The notes beneath the pieces are model-generated. The model did no database searches, had not been told where the DNA came from, and saw only the letters and a program-made list of their open reading frames with translations. A stretch of 64,000 bases of DNA from Bacillus sp. OK048 (GTDB lineage: Bacteria > Bacillota > Bacilli > Bacillales > Cytobacillaceae). The stretch lies in the NCBI RefSeq assembly GCF_900103525.1, contig NZ_FNHN01000001.1:124001-188000 (forward strand), read 5' to 3'. Below, in pieces: positions 1 through 8,617 of the stretch; the first letter of the stretch is position 1, and every line of letters begins with the position of its first letter. Made by a program: the position numbers and the translations under genes.

Positions 1-433
1 CAAGAAAAATAATTTCTTTATCTGGGTTCTCTTCTGCAATCTTTACCGCATCAACCGGCGAATATAAAACGCGGATGTCTTTTCCGGCAATCTTTGAATC
101 TAGCAGTGTTTTATTCGAGCCAGGAACCCTCATCATATCGCCAAAGGTACAGATAATCCGGTCTTCCCCTTCCGCTAGGGCAATCATTGCATCAATTGAC
201 CGTTGATCGGTTACACATACTGGACAGCCTGGTCCAGAAATAAGATTGACATATTCCTTTAAGCATTGCTTTACCCCGGTCCGTGCTAACGCCATCGTAT
301 GGGAACCACAAACCTCCATAAAAGCAGGCTTGCGGCCAAACTTTTGGTGAAACACTTTTGCTTTTTCAATAACGGCTTCGACAAGCGGCTTACAAATTTC
401 CGGGTTATTGGACTGTTTTAGAATTTCGAGCAT
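1..433 (-). CDS. hypD: HypD, hydrogenase maturation Fe-S protein (N-terminal part)
   Basis: HypD works with HypC as the scaffold on which the Fe(CN)2CO centre of [NiFe]-hydrogenases is assembled in the cytoplasm. Only the first 144 codons lie in the window; the C-terminal part continues beyond position 1. The reading starts MLEILKQSN and shows the family motifs FMEVCGSHTMAL and GPGCPVCVTDQ, whose cysteines and histidine are conserved in HypD. The ATG at 433 follows GGAGGAAG and overlaps the end of hypC by 29 bases, so translation is probably coupled. Last visible gene of the hydrogenase operon; hypE is expected further on but is not in the window. Confidence 0.93.
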   Translation of the reverse strand, partial: MLEILKQSNNPEICKPLVEAVIEKAKVFHQKFGRKPAFMEVCGSHTMALARTGVKQCLKEYVNLISGPGCPVCVTDQRSIDAMIALAEGEDRIICTFGDMMRVPGSNKTLLDSKIAGKDIRVLYSPVDAVKIAEENPDKEIIFL

Positions 434-641
434 CAATTAACTTCCTCCATTCGGCCACACTCTCCCGTGCGTACGTCTCATCGACAATACTCATCGCCTG
501 CCCTGCATGAACGATGACATAATCCCCAAGCACGACTTCAGGGACAAAGATTATTCCAACTGTTGTCTGTGACCCCATCACATCGACAACTGCACTATAT
601 TCCATCTTCTTGATTACTTTCGCTGGTACTCCAACACACAT
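405..641 (-). CDS. hypC: HypC, hydrogenase maturation chaperone
   Basis: Small (78 aa) chaperone that binds HypD and the immature large subunit while the Fe(CN)2CO group is built and delivered. The protein starts MCVGVPAKV; Cys2, exposed after Met removal, is the essential residue of the HypC/HupF family. The rest forms the short beta-barrel (VVDVMGSQTTVGI, VVLGDYVIVHAGQAM). The start follows GGAGTG at good spacing. It overlaps hypF by 28 bases and hypD by 29 bases, typical of a tightly coupled hyp operon. Confidence 0.95.
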   Translation of the reverse strand: MCVGVPAKVIKKMEYSAVVDVMGSQTTVGIIFVPEVVLGDYVIVHAGQAMSIVDETYARESVAEWRKLIDARNSKTVQ

Positions 642-2917
642 TCTTTAGCACTCCTTTTTGCCTCAGCAACGACTAGTTGCCCGTAGGATAAGCCCCCATC
701 ATTGCAAGGGACCTTTTCTGAAAAATAAACGGTAAATTCTCTTTCTCTTAATTCCGTACTGATTCTTTTTCGTAAATAACGGTTATGCATGCTGCCGCCT
801 GATAAAACAACGTTTCTGCTTGCACCATCCTGATACACTTGTTCCAGTGCAGCAACAATCGCTTGGACAACCGTTTCGTGAAACCTGCCGCTAATATTTG
901 CAGTGTTTTTCCCTGCTACTACATCCAATGCTATTTCTTCTATCATTCTTGAAAAATCAATGGTTAACATATCTTTATCAAGCAAATTAAATGGGTAAGA
1001 TTCGTAGATTATGTTTTCATCAGCCAACTCTGCCAATCGTATGGCTGCCTCCCCATCATAGCTCGATACTTTGGTCACTCCACACAAGGCACTAACAGCG
1101 TCAAATAGTCTGCCGCATGTTCCCGCTTGAATGGTGTTAATATGTTTTTCAATCATCCTCTTTAAAATTTCAATCTCTAAAGCTTTATCTGTAAATATAT
1201 CCTTTGCAAGCTGTAACCCTTTTTCACCATGTAGCGAGATCAGCATCGCTGCTGCATTCCGCCACGGTTCACGAATGCATTTTTCACTTCCAGGAAGCGG
1301 TGTATACGTTAAATGGGCAGCTCGTTCAAATTCTGCACAGTCCCCATAGAAGATTTCAAAACCCCAAATATTTCCATCGTTACCATATCCGGTTCCATCC
1401 AAAATAATTCCATAGGCTTTTCTAAGTATATGATGTTCATCGAGAACAGCGGCCATATGAGCATGATGATGTTGGACCTCGATGACTTCCTCGAACTCGT
1501 ACTCTTTTACAAGCTTCTGAACGTGATAGTCAGGATGGGCATCGATGACAGCTACAGATTTTGGGGTATTAATCCATTTTAATAAATGATTTAATTCCTG
1601 TTGATAATGCTGGGTGGTCTCAATATTGTCTAAATCGCCAATATGGGGGCCAACAAAGATCTGCTCATTCCTGCCAATTGTAAATGTCGTTTTTTGCTGA
1701 CCTCCAAACGCCACGATTCCTGATACATCGACAGTAGTCGAAAAAGGGTCTGGCACATATCCACGTGATCGCCGCAGGAAATCGAGCTCGCCGTCATTTA
1801 TTTGAACAACAGAATCATCTACTGGATGGAGGATTTCCCTGTTATGTACCAAATAGAAATCGGCAATTCCTTCTAAATACTGCAAGGCTTCTTCATCTTT
1901 GTAAAGAATCGGCATTCCCGAAGGATTTGCACTTGTCATCACGAGACAAGATAGCTCTGGGTCAGCAAATAATAAATGGTGCAGCGGCGAATACGGCAAC
2001 ATAACACCTATTGTTCCCATTCCCGGAGCAACACCTTCTGCTAGCTGGTATTGTTTATGTTTCTTCAGTACCAGAATTGGTGACTTCGGACTCGTTATTA
2101 TTTCCTTTTCGATAACACTTATCTCTGCATGCTCCCGTGCTGTTGCAATTGATGAAGCCATAACTGCTAGCGGTCGATTAGGACGTTTTTTCCTGCTTCT
2201 CAGTGTCATGACTGCTTCTTGATTTTTCGCATCACAGGCAAGGTGATAGCCGCCGATTCCTTTAATCGCAACAATCTTGCCTTGTTTTAAAAGGTCTATT
2301 GTATCTTTAATCGGACTCTCTGAAACTCTTTTCTGACCACTCTGATCCAACAGCCGTACCTTTGGTCCGCATTTCGGGCAGGCAATGGGCTGGGCATGAT
2401 GGCGCCGGTTTGTCGGATCATCATATTCTTTTTGGCAATCCTCACACATCGGGAAGGACTTCATCGATGTATATGGTCTGTCATAGGGTAATTCCTCAAT
2501 TATCGTGTAGCGCGGACCGCACTGTGTACAGTTGATAAACGGATAGTGAAAACGGAAATCCTCCGGATCATTCATCTCCTTTAAGCACTCATCACATACA
2601 GCAGAGTCAATTGGTATCACGAGCATGGATGTTCCACTCCGATCGCTAGGAATAATCCTAAAGTCATTTACACCAACCATTTCTGTCTCTAGAGATAGAA
2701 TTTCAGTGATTTTTGCTAGTCTAGGAGCTTTATTTTTCAAGTCAGAGAGAAAGTGTTGAATCGCCACTGACTCCCCTTCAAGATGAATTTTGACTCCGTC
2801 CATATTATTCTGTACCGTACCACTCAATAGGTAAGTATCAGCTAGCCCGAAGACAAAAGGACGGAAACCAACTCCCTGCACTCGGCCTCTGACAGCAATC
2901 TTTACGGCCGTACGCAT
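614..2917 (-). CDS. hypF: HypF, carbamoyltransferase for hydrogenase cyanide ligands
   Basis: HypF makes the carbamoyl-adenylate from carbamoyl phosphate and transfers the carbamoyl group to the HypE C-terminal cysteine, the source of the CN ligands. The 767 aa are normal for the family. In order: acylphosphatase-like domain (about 1-90, VRGRVQGVGFRPF), two zinc-finger repeats (CDEC...CTQC and CEDC...CPKC, about 105-180), a YrdC/Sua5-like domain (about 200-380, KGIGGYHLACDA), and a Kae1-like C-terminal domain with the VQHHHAHMAAV metal motif. Sits between hypB (16-base overlap) and hypC. Confidence 0.96.
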   Translation of the reverse strand: MRTAVKIAVRGRVQGVGFRPFVFGLADTYLLSGTVQNNMDGVKIHLEGESVAIQHFLSDLKNKAPRLAKITEILSLETEMVGVNDFRIIPSDRSGTSMLVIPIDSAVCDECLKEMNDPEDFRFHYPFINCTQCGPRYTIIEELPYDRPYTSMKSFPMCEDCQKEYDDPTNRRHHAQPIACPKCGPKVRLLDQSGQKRVSESPIKDTIDLLKQGKIVAIKGIGGYHLACDAKNQEAVMTLRSRKKRPNRPLAVMASSIATAREHAEISVIEKEIITSPKSPILVLKKHKQYQLAEGVAPGMGTIGVMLPYSPLHHLLFADPELSCLVMTSANPSGMPILYKDEEALQYLEGIADFYLVHNREILHPVDDSVVQINDGELDFLRRSRGYVPDPFSTTVDVSGIVAFGGQQKTTFTIGRNEQIFVGPHIGDLDNIETTQHYQQELNHLLKWINTPKSVAVIDAHPDYHVQKLVKEYEFEEVIEVQHHHAHMAAVLDEHHILRKAYGIILDGTGYGNDGNIWGFEIFYGDCAEFERAAHLTYTPLPGSEKCIREPWRNAAAMLISLHGEKGLQLAKDIFTDKALEIEILKRMIEKHINTIQAGTCGRLFDAVSALCGVTKVSSYDGEAAIRLAELADENIIYESYPFNLLDKDMLTIDFSRMIEEIALDVVAGKNTANISGRFHETVVQAIVAALEQVYQDGASRNVVLSGGSMHNRYLRKRISTELREREFTVYFSEKVPCNDGGLSYGQLVVAEAKRSAKECVLEYQRK

Positions 2918-3561
2918 TGCTCATATGCTCCTTCAATCCACGAGAACCATTCATGCAGTCCTTCCTGTGTTCGTGCCGAAAGCGGCAGTAACAATGATTG
3001 TGGATTGATTTTTGATAAATCTCTCCGTGCTTCTTCCACATTGAAATCTAAGTACGGCAGTAAATCGATTTTATTTAACAGTACCAGCTCTGTACGCATA
3101 AACATTTGTGGGTATTTCGGGATTTTATCATTTCCTTCTGGAACACTTAAGACGGCTACTTTATGTTGCTGTCCAAGGTCATAGCCTGATGGGCAGACGA
3201 GATTGCCAACGTTTTCGATAAACAGAATATCGACTACATCAAGGTCAAATTCACTTAGTACAGCTGCAATCATTCTTGCGTCGAGATGACAGCCGCCGTG
3301 GGTATTAATTTGAACTGCTTTTGCCCCCATCGCACGAATCCGATCTGCATCTCTTTCAGTAGCAAGATCCCCTTCAATAACTGCAATCCGATACTTTCCT
3401 GACAGTTCGCGAACCGTTTCCTCAAGTAAAGTCGTTTTTCCAGCACCAGGGGAACTCATCAAGTTAATGACTAAGGTTTTCGTATTCGTGAACAGCTCCC
3501 GATTAAACTCTGCTGCTTTATTATTGTTGGTTAATACATCTGTTCTTAGTGCTACCTTCAT
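2902..3561 (-). CDS. hypB: HypB, GTPase for nickel insertion into hydrogenase
   Basis: SIMIBI-class GTPase that with HypA delivers nickel to the hydrogenase large subunit. 219 aa with P-loop SSPGAGKTTLLE near residues 36-47, EGDLATERDA, the metal-site segment NTHGGCHLDA, FIENVGNLVCPSGYDLGQ and the G-base motif LLNKIDLLPY. The N-terminus lacks the histidine-rich nickel-storage stretch present in some HypB proteins, so this one probably handles but does not store nickel. It starts 1 base after the hypA stop, with GGGAG upstream. Confidence 0.96.
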   Translation of the reverse strand: MKVALRTDVLTNNNKAAEFNRELFTNTKTLVINLMSSPGAGKTTLLEETVRELSGKYRIAVIEGDLATERDADRIRAMGAKAVQINTHGGCHLDARMIAAVLSEFDLDVVDILFIENVGNLVCPSGYDLGQQHKVAVLSVPEGNDKIPKYPQMFMRTELVLLNKIDLLPYLDFNVEEARRDLSKINPQSLLLPLSARTQEGLHEWFSWIEGAYEQCVRP

Positions 3562-3562
3562 T

Positions 3563-3916
3563 TCACTTGCTCCCTTCGTATGATAGGACTTGGAATGTTT
3601 CGCCTGCTGTCACCTTCCCTGAAGGAATATGACAGTTCGGACAAAGCGCTATTTTCAAATCTGGACGGTATTCCTGCCCACATAAAACACAAGCAGCCTT
3701 TGCTTCCTCAATATGAATGACGAGTTCGGCTTTTTTAGTAAATAAATGGAGATTTTGATCACGAAAGATATCAAAAGCCATTCTTAGCGCATCCGGCATG
3801 GCATTGGAAATTTCCCCAACCATTAATTCTATTTTTTCGATTTTTTCAATTCCTCTAGCGGCTGCATCTTCATGAACGAGCTGAAGGATATCGCCCATTA
3901 ATGCCATTTCATGCAT
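3563..3916 (-). CDS. hypA: HypA, nickel metallochaperone
   Basis: Binds nickel through its N-terminal His and zinc through two CxxC motifs, and partners HypB in nickel delivery. The chosen start gives MHEMALMGD, placing the essential His at residue 2; an in-frame GTG nine bases upstream would bury it. AAAGGTGA lies correctly before this ATG. C-terminal zinc site: CVLCGQ ... CPNCHIPSG. The start overlaps the preceding Rieske-like gene by 8 bases. 117 aa, normal length. Confidence 0.94.
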   Translation of the reverse strand: MHEMALMGDILQLVHEDAAARGIEKIEKIELMVGEISNAMPDALRMAFDIFRDQNLHLFTKKAELVIHIEEAKAACVLCGQEYRPDLKIALCPNCHIPSGKVTAGETFQVLSYEGSK

Positions 3917-4340
3917 GAAAATCACCTTTCATAAAGCCGACTTGATAGTTTCGGTCTCTTTTCTTTAATGGCAGTGGTGTTAATAGTAATTCACCTGTAT
4001 GTGTCTTAAAATTGAATTCTTTTTGACAATTCAAACATTTTCCACTTGAATATAGTGTTGAAACAGTAATAATTTGCGAGCATACAGGACAAATACCATT
4101 CCATGCCTGCATGTTCGCTTCATGTCGAACAAAGATTATCGCTTTTCCTTGAAAAAATTTCATTTCAAGGTTGCTCCTCAATTCTGTTTCATTCATTACT
4201 GGAACCCAGGTTAAACCCAGCGCTCGGTCCGCAGCACTCTCGATTTTCTCCAAATCACCTTGAATAAAAGGTTCATAGACTGACTTGACGGTTTGGAACA
4301 AGCCACCGCCCATTTCCTTAAAGAAATCAAGCCGTTTCAT
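3909..4340 (-). CDS. Rieske-fold-like hydrogenase accessory protein with CxxC/CxxC ligands
   Basis: 143-aa protein of the hydrogenase operon with no assured name. The N-terminal 45 residues are helical (KRLDFFKEMGGG...). Residues about 50-135 follow the pattern of a Rieske [2Fe-2S] domain: AIIFVRHEANMQAWNG, then CPVC (84-87), 14 residues, CLNC (102-105), then EFNFKTHTGELLLTPLPL. Classical Rieske proteins have CxH...CxxH; here each pair is CxxC, which would favour a rubredoxin-like iron or zinc site. ATG at 4340 with GGAGAG upstream; overlaps the protease gene (14 bases) and hypA (8 bases). Role inferred only from position: cofactor protection, assembly or electron transfer. Confidence 0.75.
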   Translation of the reverse strand: MKRLDFFKEMGGGLFQTVKSVYEPFIQGDLEKIESAADRALGLTWVPVMNETELRSNLEMKFFQGKAIIFVRHEANMQAWNGICPVCSQIITVSTLYSSGKCLNCQKEFNFKTHTGELLLTPLPLKKRDRNYQVGFMKGDFHA

Positions 4341-4812
4341 AAGCAGCTCTCCAAGCATTCACTTGATTGATGACAACGTCTCGAAGCTCTCCCAGCTTTT
4401 TCTTGTTTGTTTCTGTTAATTCAATTCCCAATTCAAGTGAGCTAGGTTGCATCCCAAACATAACAATCTGCTTCGGATACCGTTCTCTCATTTTTGCTGC
4501 CATCAAAACCTCTTGGAAGCCCAACTGATGAACCGACATCTTAATTCCAAAATAAGCAGGAATTTCGTCCCCCACTAAAGTGATAATTGTTCCTGGATCT
4601 ACTCCTCCAGCATTGATCGCATCAATGATGATTAAATTTTCTGCATCCTCTACGGGACCAAGCAGCCGCATTCCATCGGTCAAACCTTCAATGATTTCGA
4701 TATCTTCATAGTTTTTTAAAGCTTCCTCTAATAATGGTAAAAGGTGAATGCCAACACCCTCATCCGAGAAGAGGGTGTTGCCAATTCCTAAAATCGTAAT
4801 TTTTTTAGTCAT
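4327..4812 (-). CDS. hyaD: Hydrogenase maturation endopeptidase (HyaD/HupD family)
   Basis: Nickel-dependent-recognition protease that clips the C-terminal peptide from the large subunit after metal insertion. Family features: ILGIGNTLFSDEGVG (first metal-binding Glu/Asp region), VEDAENLIIIDAINAGG and a later SVHQLGFQEVL (His ligand). Start taken at the second of two adjacent ATG codons (4812; 4815 equally possible). The start overlaps the stop of the cytochrome b gene. About 161 aa, normal for the M52 family. Confidence 0.92.
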   Translation of the reverse strand: MTKKITILGIGNTLFSDEGVGIHLLPLLEEALKNYEDIEIIEGLTDGMRLLGPVEDAENLIIIDAINAGGVDPGTIITLVGDEIPAYFGIKMSVHQLGFQEVLMAAKMRERYPKQIVMFGMQPSSLELGIELTETNKKKLGELRDVVINQVNAWRAAYETA

Positions 4813-5599
4813 CATTTTTTTCACCAACAGACTTTTTAGTAGTTGTTTTATATCCTGTTATCATTGATGAAATGGATCCATTCCGTTCTAGATAGTCATC
4901 CCGGAAAGCCATATACACATGGATGAGTGTAAATAGCATAAAGCCCCATGCAGTTAGGTGATGCCACGAGCGGACAGTAAAGCTGTCACCGCCAAAAACA
5001 TACGGAACCCAGAAAAATAAACTACCCCAGAACGATTCTAACTGTGGTTCAAAATACATATAGAAGCCAGTTAACATAACAATCCATGAACCGACCCCGA
5101 TGAAAATCCAGTAACTTAACTGAGCCAACGGGTTGTGACCAACATAATGCGGCTTTTTATTTTTTAGAAATAAATAGAATTTGACAGTTTCAAATAATTC
5201 CTTCCAGAATAGTAATCGAAGCGGATTGGAGGTAGCAAACTTATTTCCAATCGCCACCCAATACAAACGAAATATTAAATTTATGACAAATATGAACGCT
5301 GCAAAAAAGTGAATATATCTCATCCAGCCCATTAAATTAGAATAATAGGCTTCTTCAGGGATTATTGCTGCCGTCATAGGTTTTCCAATATATATGCCAG
5401 TACCCATTAAAACGGAGATGGCCAGCATATTTAACCAGTGAAAAACCCTAATGGGTAATTCCCAAACATAAGCTCTGACTTCATTTTTTATTGGTTTATA
5501 AACGAGTGGCCTTTCTGGATGGAATGTATTCTCGCTGTTGATTTCTGTATTTATGTCAGGTGGATTCGGCCCGCGATATGGTACATTTGGTGCAGCCAT
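4805..5599 (-). CDS. hyaC: [NiFe]-hydrogenase membrane cytochrome b subunit
   Basis: Di-heme membrane anchor that accepts electrons from the small subunit and reduces the quinone pool. 264 aa with four hydrophobic spans. Likely heme-ligand histidines lie in RVFHWLNMLAIS, YIHFFAAFIF, SWHHLTAWGF and TLIHVYMAFRDD, the HyaC/HupC pattern. It has an unusual roughly 45-residue hydrophilic proline-rich N-terminus before the first span. ATG with GGGGTGA upstream, 11 bases after the large subunit stop. Confidence 0.94.
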   Translation of the reverse strand: MAAPNVPYRGPNPPDINTEINSENTFHPERPLVYKPIKNEVRAYVWELPIRVFHWLNMLAISVLMGTGIYIGKPMTAAIIPEEAYYSNLMGWMRYIHFFAAFIFVINLIFRLYWVAIGNKFATSNPLRLLFWKELFETVKFYLFLKNKKPHYVGHNPLAQLSYWIFIGVGSWIVMLTGFYMYFEPQLESFWGSLFFWVPYVFGGDSFTVRSWHHLTAWGFMLFTLIHVYMAFRDDYLERNGSISSMITGYKTTTKKSVGEKNDD

Positions 5600-5610
5600 T
5601 TATTTCACCC

Positions 5611-7332
5611 CTAACCCAAACGGATTTCTGTCGTATTGTTCGTTTCCAAATCTGTTAAGTGAACGGCACATGCAAGACATGGATCAAATGAGTGAATGAT
5701 GCGCATAATTTCTAATGGTTGATGTTTATCGAGCATTTGTGTACCGATTAGAGCGGCTTCATAGGCGCCAATTTTATTTTTAGCGTCCCTTGGTGAAGCG
5801 TTCCAAGTCGATGGAACAACGGCTTGATAATTCTCTGTTTTTCCATTTTTTATATCAATCCAATGCCCAAGTGCACCGCGTGGCGCTTCTATCCAACCCA
5901 CTCCCTTCGTACGCTCTGGCCATGTGCTTGGCTCCCACTTGCTTCGGTCAAAGGTAACTTGGTTGCCACCCTTAATATTTTTCAAGAGTTTATCCATGTC
6001 ATCTCGAAGCCAGCCTGAAATGAGTTTTGTTTCAAGACCACGAGCGACTGTACGCCCAAGTGCTGATTGCAAGGCAGATACTGGAAGTTCAAGCTTTTTC
6101 AACGTATCATCGACAATTGTGACGATTTCTTCTTTTCCTGATGCGTAACCAACCATCATCCTTGCTAATGGACCGGTTTCCATTGGATGACCTTTCCAGC
6201 GTGGTGCTTTCAACCAGCTATACTCTTTTTCGGTATCCAATGTTTTAAACGGAGCTTTCGGGCCCGTGTAATCTAAGGTTGTTTCCCCATCAAATGGATG
6301 CTTCCCTTTACCAGCACGTTTTCCGTCATAGGTATACCAAGAATGATCAATAAATTCCTGAACATGCTTAGGATCGTTCAAGTCAACATCTAATACTTCT
6401 TTAAGGTTCCCATTTAGGACGATACCACTTGGCATTCTGTAAAGCTTTGTATCATAAATATCCCCTGTCGAGAAATCACCATAGCAAAGGTAATTGTTTA
6501 TGCCACCGCCATACGTCCAATCCTTATAGAAGGAACCAATTGCCAGTAAATCAGGAATATATACTTGGTTGACAAATTGTTGTGCCTCATCAATAAGCCG
6601 GGAAACGTGCATTAATCGTTCAGCATGTATCCCATTATCACTATCAATATCAAGTGGTGTTGCCATGCCGCCAACTACATAATGTGGGTGCGGATTTTTT
6701 CCGCAGAAAATGGTTTGGATCTTAACAATTTCCTTTTGCCAATCTAAAGCCTCTAAATAGTGAGCAACGGCGAGCAAATTCACTTCTGGTGGCAGCTTGT
6801 AAGCTTTATGGCCCCAATAGCCATTAGCAAAAATACCCAATTGCCCACTAGACACCAATTTTTTCACTTTATTTTGTACATCAGTAAAATAGCCTGGTGA
6901 TGATTTTGGCCAGCTTGAGATTGATTGGGCAATCCTCGATGTTTCTGCTGGATCTGCGTTAGTGGCACTCACCACGTCGACCCAGTCTAATGCGTGCAGG
7001 TGATAGAAATGGACAACATGGTCATGAACAAACTGGGTTTCGTTCATAATATCCCGAATTAAATGAGCATTTCTTGGGATTTTAATTTGCAGTGCATCTT
7101 CCACAGCTCGAATGGACGCAAGCGCATGAGTGGTTGTACAAACACCGCATATCCGTTGAACATATGCCCAAACATCACGCGGGTCGCGGTCTTTTACAAT
7201 CAGTTCGAGTCCGCGGACGGATGTTCCAGAACTGAATGCATCTTTAATGACACCGTTTTCATCAACATCTACTTCAACACGCAGATGGCCTTCAATCCTT
7301 GTAATTGGGTCTACTACTATACGCTCACTCAT
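5611..7332 (-). CDS. hyaB: [NiFe]-hydrogenase large (catalytic) subunit
   Basis: Carries the NiFe(CN)2CO active site that splits H2. 573 aa from the ATG at 7332, chosen because GAGGTG precedes it at six bases and it overlaps the small-subunit stop. Nickel ligands: RICGVCTTTHA near the N-terminus and DPCLACAVH near the C-terminus. The 15 residues after that His (LTDLETNNTTEIRLG) are the extension removed by the maturation protease, so nickel-dependent processing is expected. The overall sequence resembles group 1 membrane-bound uptake enzymes such as E. coli Hyd-1. Confidence 0.97.
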   Translation of the reverse strand: MSERIVVDPITRIEGHLRVEVDVDENGVIKDAFSSGTSVRGLELIVKDRDPRDVWAYVQRICGVCTTTHALASIRAVEDALQIKIPRNAHLIRDIMNETQFVHDHVVHFYHLHALDWVDVVSATNADPAETSRIAQSISSWPKSSPGYFTDVQNKVKKLVSSGQLGIFANGYWGHKAYKLPPEVNLLAVAHYLEALDWQKEIVKIQTIFCGKNPHPHYVVGGMATPLDIDSDNGIHAERLMHVSRLIDEAQQFVNQVYIPDLLAIGSFYKDWTYGGGINNYLCYGDFSTGDIYDTKLYRMPSGIVLNGNLKEVLDVDLNDPKHVQEFIDHSWYTYDGKRAGKGKHPFDGETTLDYTGPKAPFKTLDTEKEYSWLKAPRWKGHPMETGPLARMMVGYASGKEEIVTIVDDTLKKLELPVSALQSALGRTVARGLETKLISGWLRDDMDKLLKNIKGGNQVTFDRSKWEPSTWPERTKGVGWIEAPRGALGHWIDIKNGKTENYQAVVPSTWNASPRDAKNKIGAYEAALIGTQMLDKHQPLEIMRIIHSFDPCLACAVHLTDLETNNTTEIRLG

Positions 7333-8404
7333 CTTCTGCACCTCGTTTATCATCAATCTTTCTCTTTATTACAGTTCCAGTTGCATGCACGGCAATTCCG
7401 GCGGTTGTTGCTCCAATTACGGCTAGGCCAACAGCATCAGGGTTTATCGTTGTTTGTGTTCCAGGGATTTTTGCTCTTCTTGTATAGAATGGACCATTAT
7501 CCCAGAAGTCTTGTTCCGAGCAGCCGATACACGGGTTTCCTGATTGAATGGGATAGCTAACACCGCCATTCCAGCGCATTTCTGCACAGGAGTTATAAGT
7601 GGTAGGTCCTTTACAGCCAACTTTGTATAAACAATACCCTTGCTTCGCACCTTCATCATCAAACGACTCAACAAAAAGCCCTGAGTCAAAATACGCACGA
7701 CGATTGCATTTATCATGAATACGATGACGATAAAAGGCTTTAGGACGGCCAAAATGGTCTAATTCTGGTAACTTTCCAAAGGTAATAATATGTGCAATAA
7801 CACCTGTCATGACCTCGGCTATCGGAGGGCATCCAGGTACCAGGATGATAGGAGTATCTTTCACGAAGCTAGTAACAGGCTTTGCGCCGGTTGGGTTCGG
7901 AAGTGCTGCAGCAATACCTCCCCATGATGCGCATGATCCATATGCGATAATTGCTTGAGCTCCAGCTGCCATCTCAAGGAATGTCTCTTTTGCTGACACG
8001 CCGCCAACGGTTGAGAAGGCACCATCATCAGGAATACTTCCTTCCACGGCAAGGATAAATTCGCCATGATAATCTTTTAAAACCTGCTTCATCGCTGCTT
8101 CCGCTTGGTGACCAGATGGTGCCGATAAAACTTCTGAGTATTCTAGTGAAATCATTTCTAGCAAGACGTTTTCTGTTTTCGGCTGTGATGAGCGAATAAA
8201 TGATTCTGAACAGCCTGTGCAATCTTGGAACTGCAGCCAAACAACTGGTACTCTCTTTTTAATTTCCATTGCTTGAACCACTTGATCGGACTGGGAATAG
8301 TCCAATCCTAAAGCGGCTGCTAATGCTGTACACATCTTGAGGAAATCACGCCGGCTATATCCATGGTCGATAGCCGCTTCATACACGGTTTTCTGTCTCT
8401 TCAT
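7325..8404 (-). CDS. hyaA: [NiFe]-hydrogenase small subunit, Tat-exported precursor
   Basis: Electron-transfer subunit with three Fe-S clusters. 359 aa from the ATG at 8404 (GGAGGGG upstream). The twin-arginine signal is SRRDFLKM near residues 17-24, directing folded export with the large subunit. Proximal cluster: CTGCSESFIRS, GSCASWGG and PGCPPI. Distal and medial clusters: HDKC, CLYKVGCKGP, NSCAEMRW, NPCIGC. The positions that are Cys in O2-tolerant enzymes (CTCC and WGC) are Gly here (CTGC and WGG). Unlike most small subunits no clear C-terminal transmembrane helix is evident beyond the hydrophobic stretch AVGLAVIGATTAGIAVHA, which could serve as the anchor. First gene of the operon. Confidence 0.96.
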   Translation of the reverse strand: MKRQKTVYEAAIDHGYSRRDFLKMCTALAAALGLDYSQSDQVVQAMEIKKRVPVVWLQFQDCTGCSESFIRSSQPKTENVLLEMISLEYSEVLSAPSGHQAEAAMKQVLKDYHGEFILAVEGSIPDDGAFSTVGGVSAKETFLEMAAGAQAIIAYGSCASWGGIAAALPNPTGAKPVTSFVKDTPIILVPGCPPIAEVMTGVIAHIITFGKLPELDHFGRPKAFYRHRIHDKCNRRAYFDSGLFVESFDDEGAKQGYCLYKVGCKGPTTYNSCAEMRWNGGVSYPIQSGNPCIGCSEQDFWDNGPFYTRRAKIPGTQTTINPDAVGLAVIGATTAGIAVHATGTVIKRKIDDKRGAEDE

Positions 8405-8569
8405 CCGTTTCCCCTCCAAATACCAAAAATGTTAAAAACATGATTTCAAGGAAATTGTAGTATAAAACGACGCGCTTCGTCCTGAATTTTCAAAAAAATA
8501 CACAAAGAATCCTTAACTGTATTTTTACTGTTATTTAATTGAAAAACTTGGAAATATTATTTTTATAGT
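8405..8569 (-). other. Leader region of the hydrogenase operon
   Basis: AT-rich gap between the tatC terminator and the hydrogenase small subunit, so it should hold the operon promoter. A TATACT hexamer and a GC-rich partial inverted repeat (GACG-AAGCG-CGTC) lie about 50-75 bases before the start codon on the minus strand, but no good -35 hexamer is seen. I found no convincing TGTGA-N6-TCACA (Fnr/CRP) box. Confidence 0.3.
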
Positions 8570-8607
8570 AAAAAAGGCCCCAGAGATTAATATCTCTGAA
8601 GGCCTTT
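8570..8607 (-). terminator. Rho-independent terminator of tatC
   Basis: On the minus strand GGCC-TTCAGAGAT-loop-ATCTCTGGGGCC forms a strong stem followed by a T run, 11 bases after the tatC stop. It separates the tat genes from the hydrogenase operon. Confidence 0.85.
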
Positions 8608-8617
8608 AGTGTTTTAT

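Noticed and set aside
7325..8404. O2-tolerant group 1d hydrogenase
   Set aside because: The two supernumerary proximal cysteines are glycines (CTGC, WGG) when read directly from the bases.
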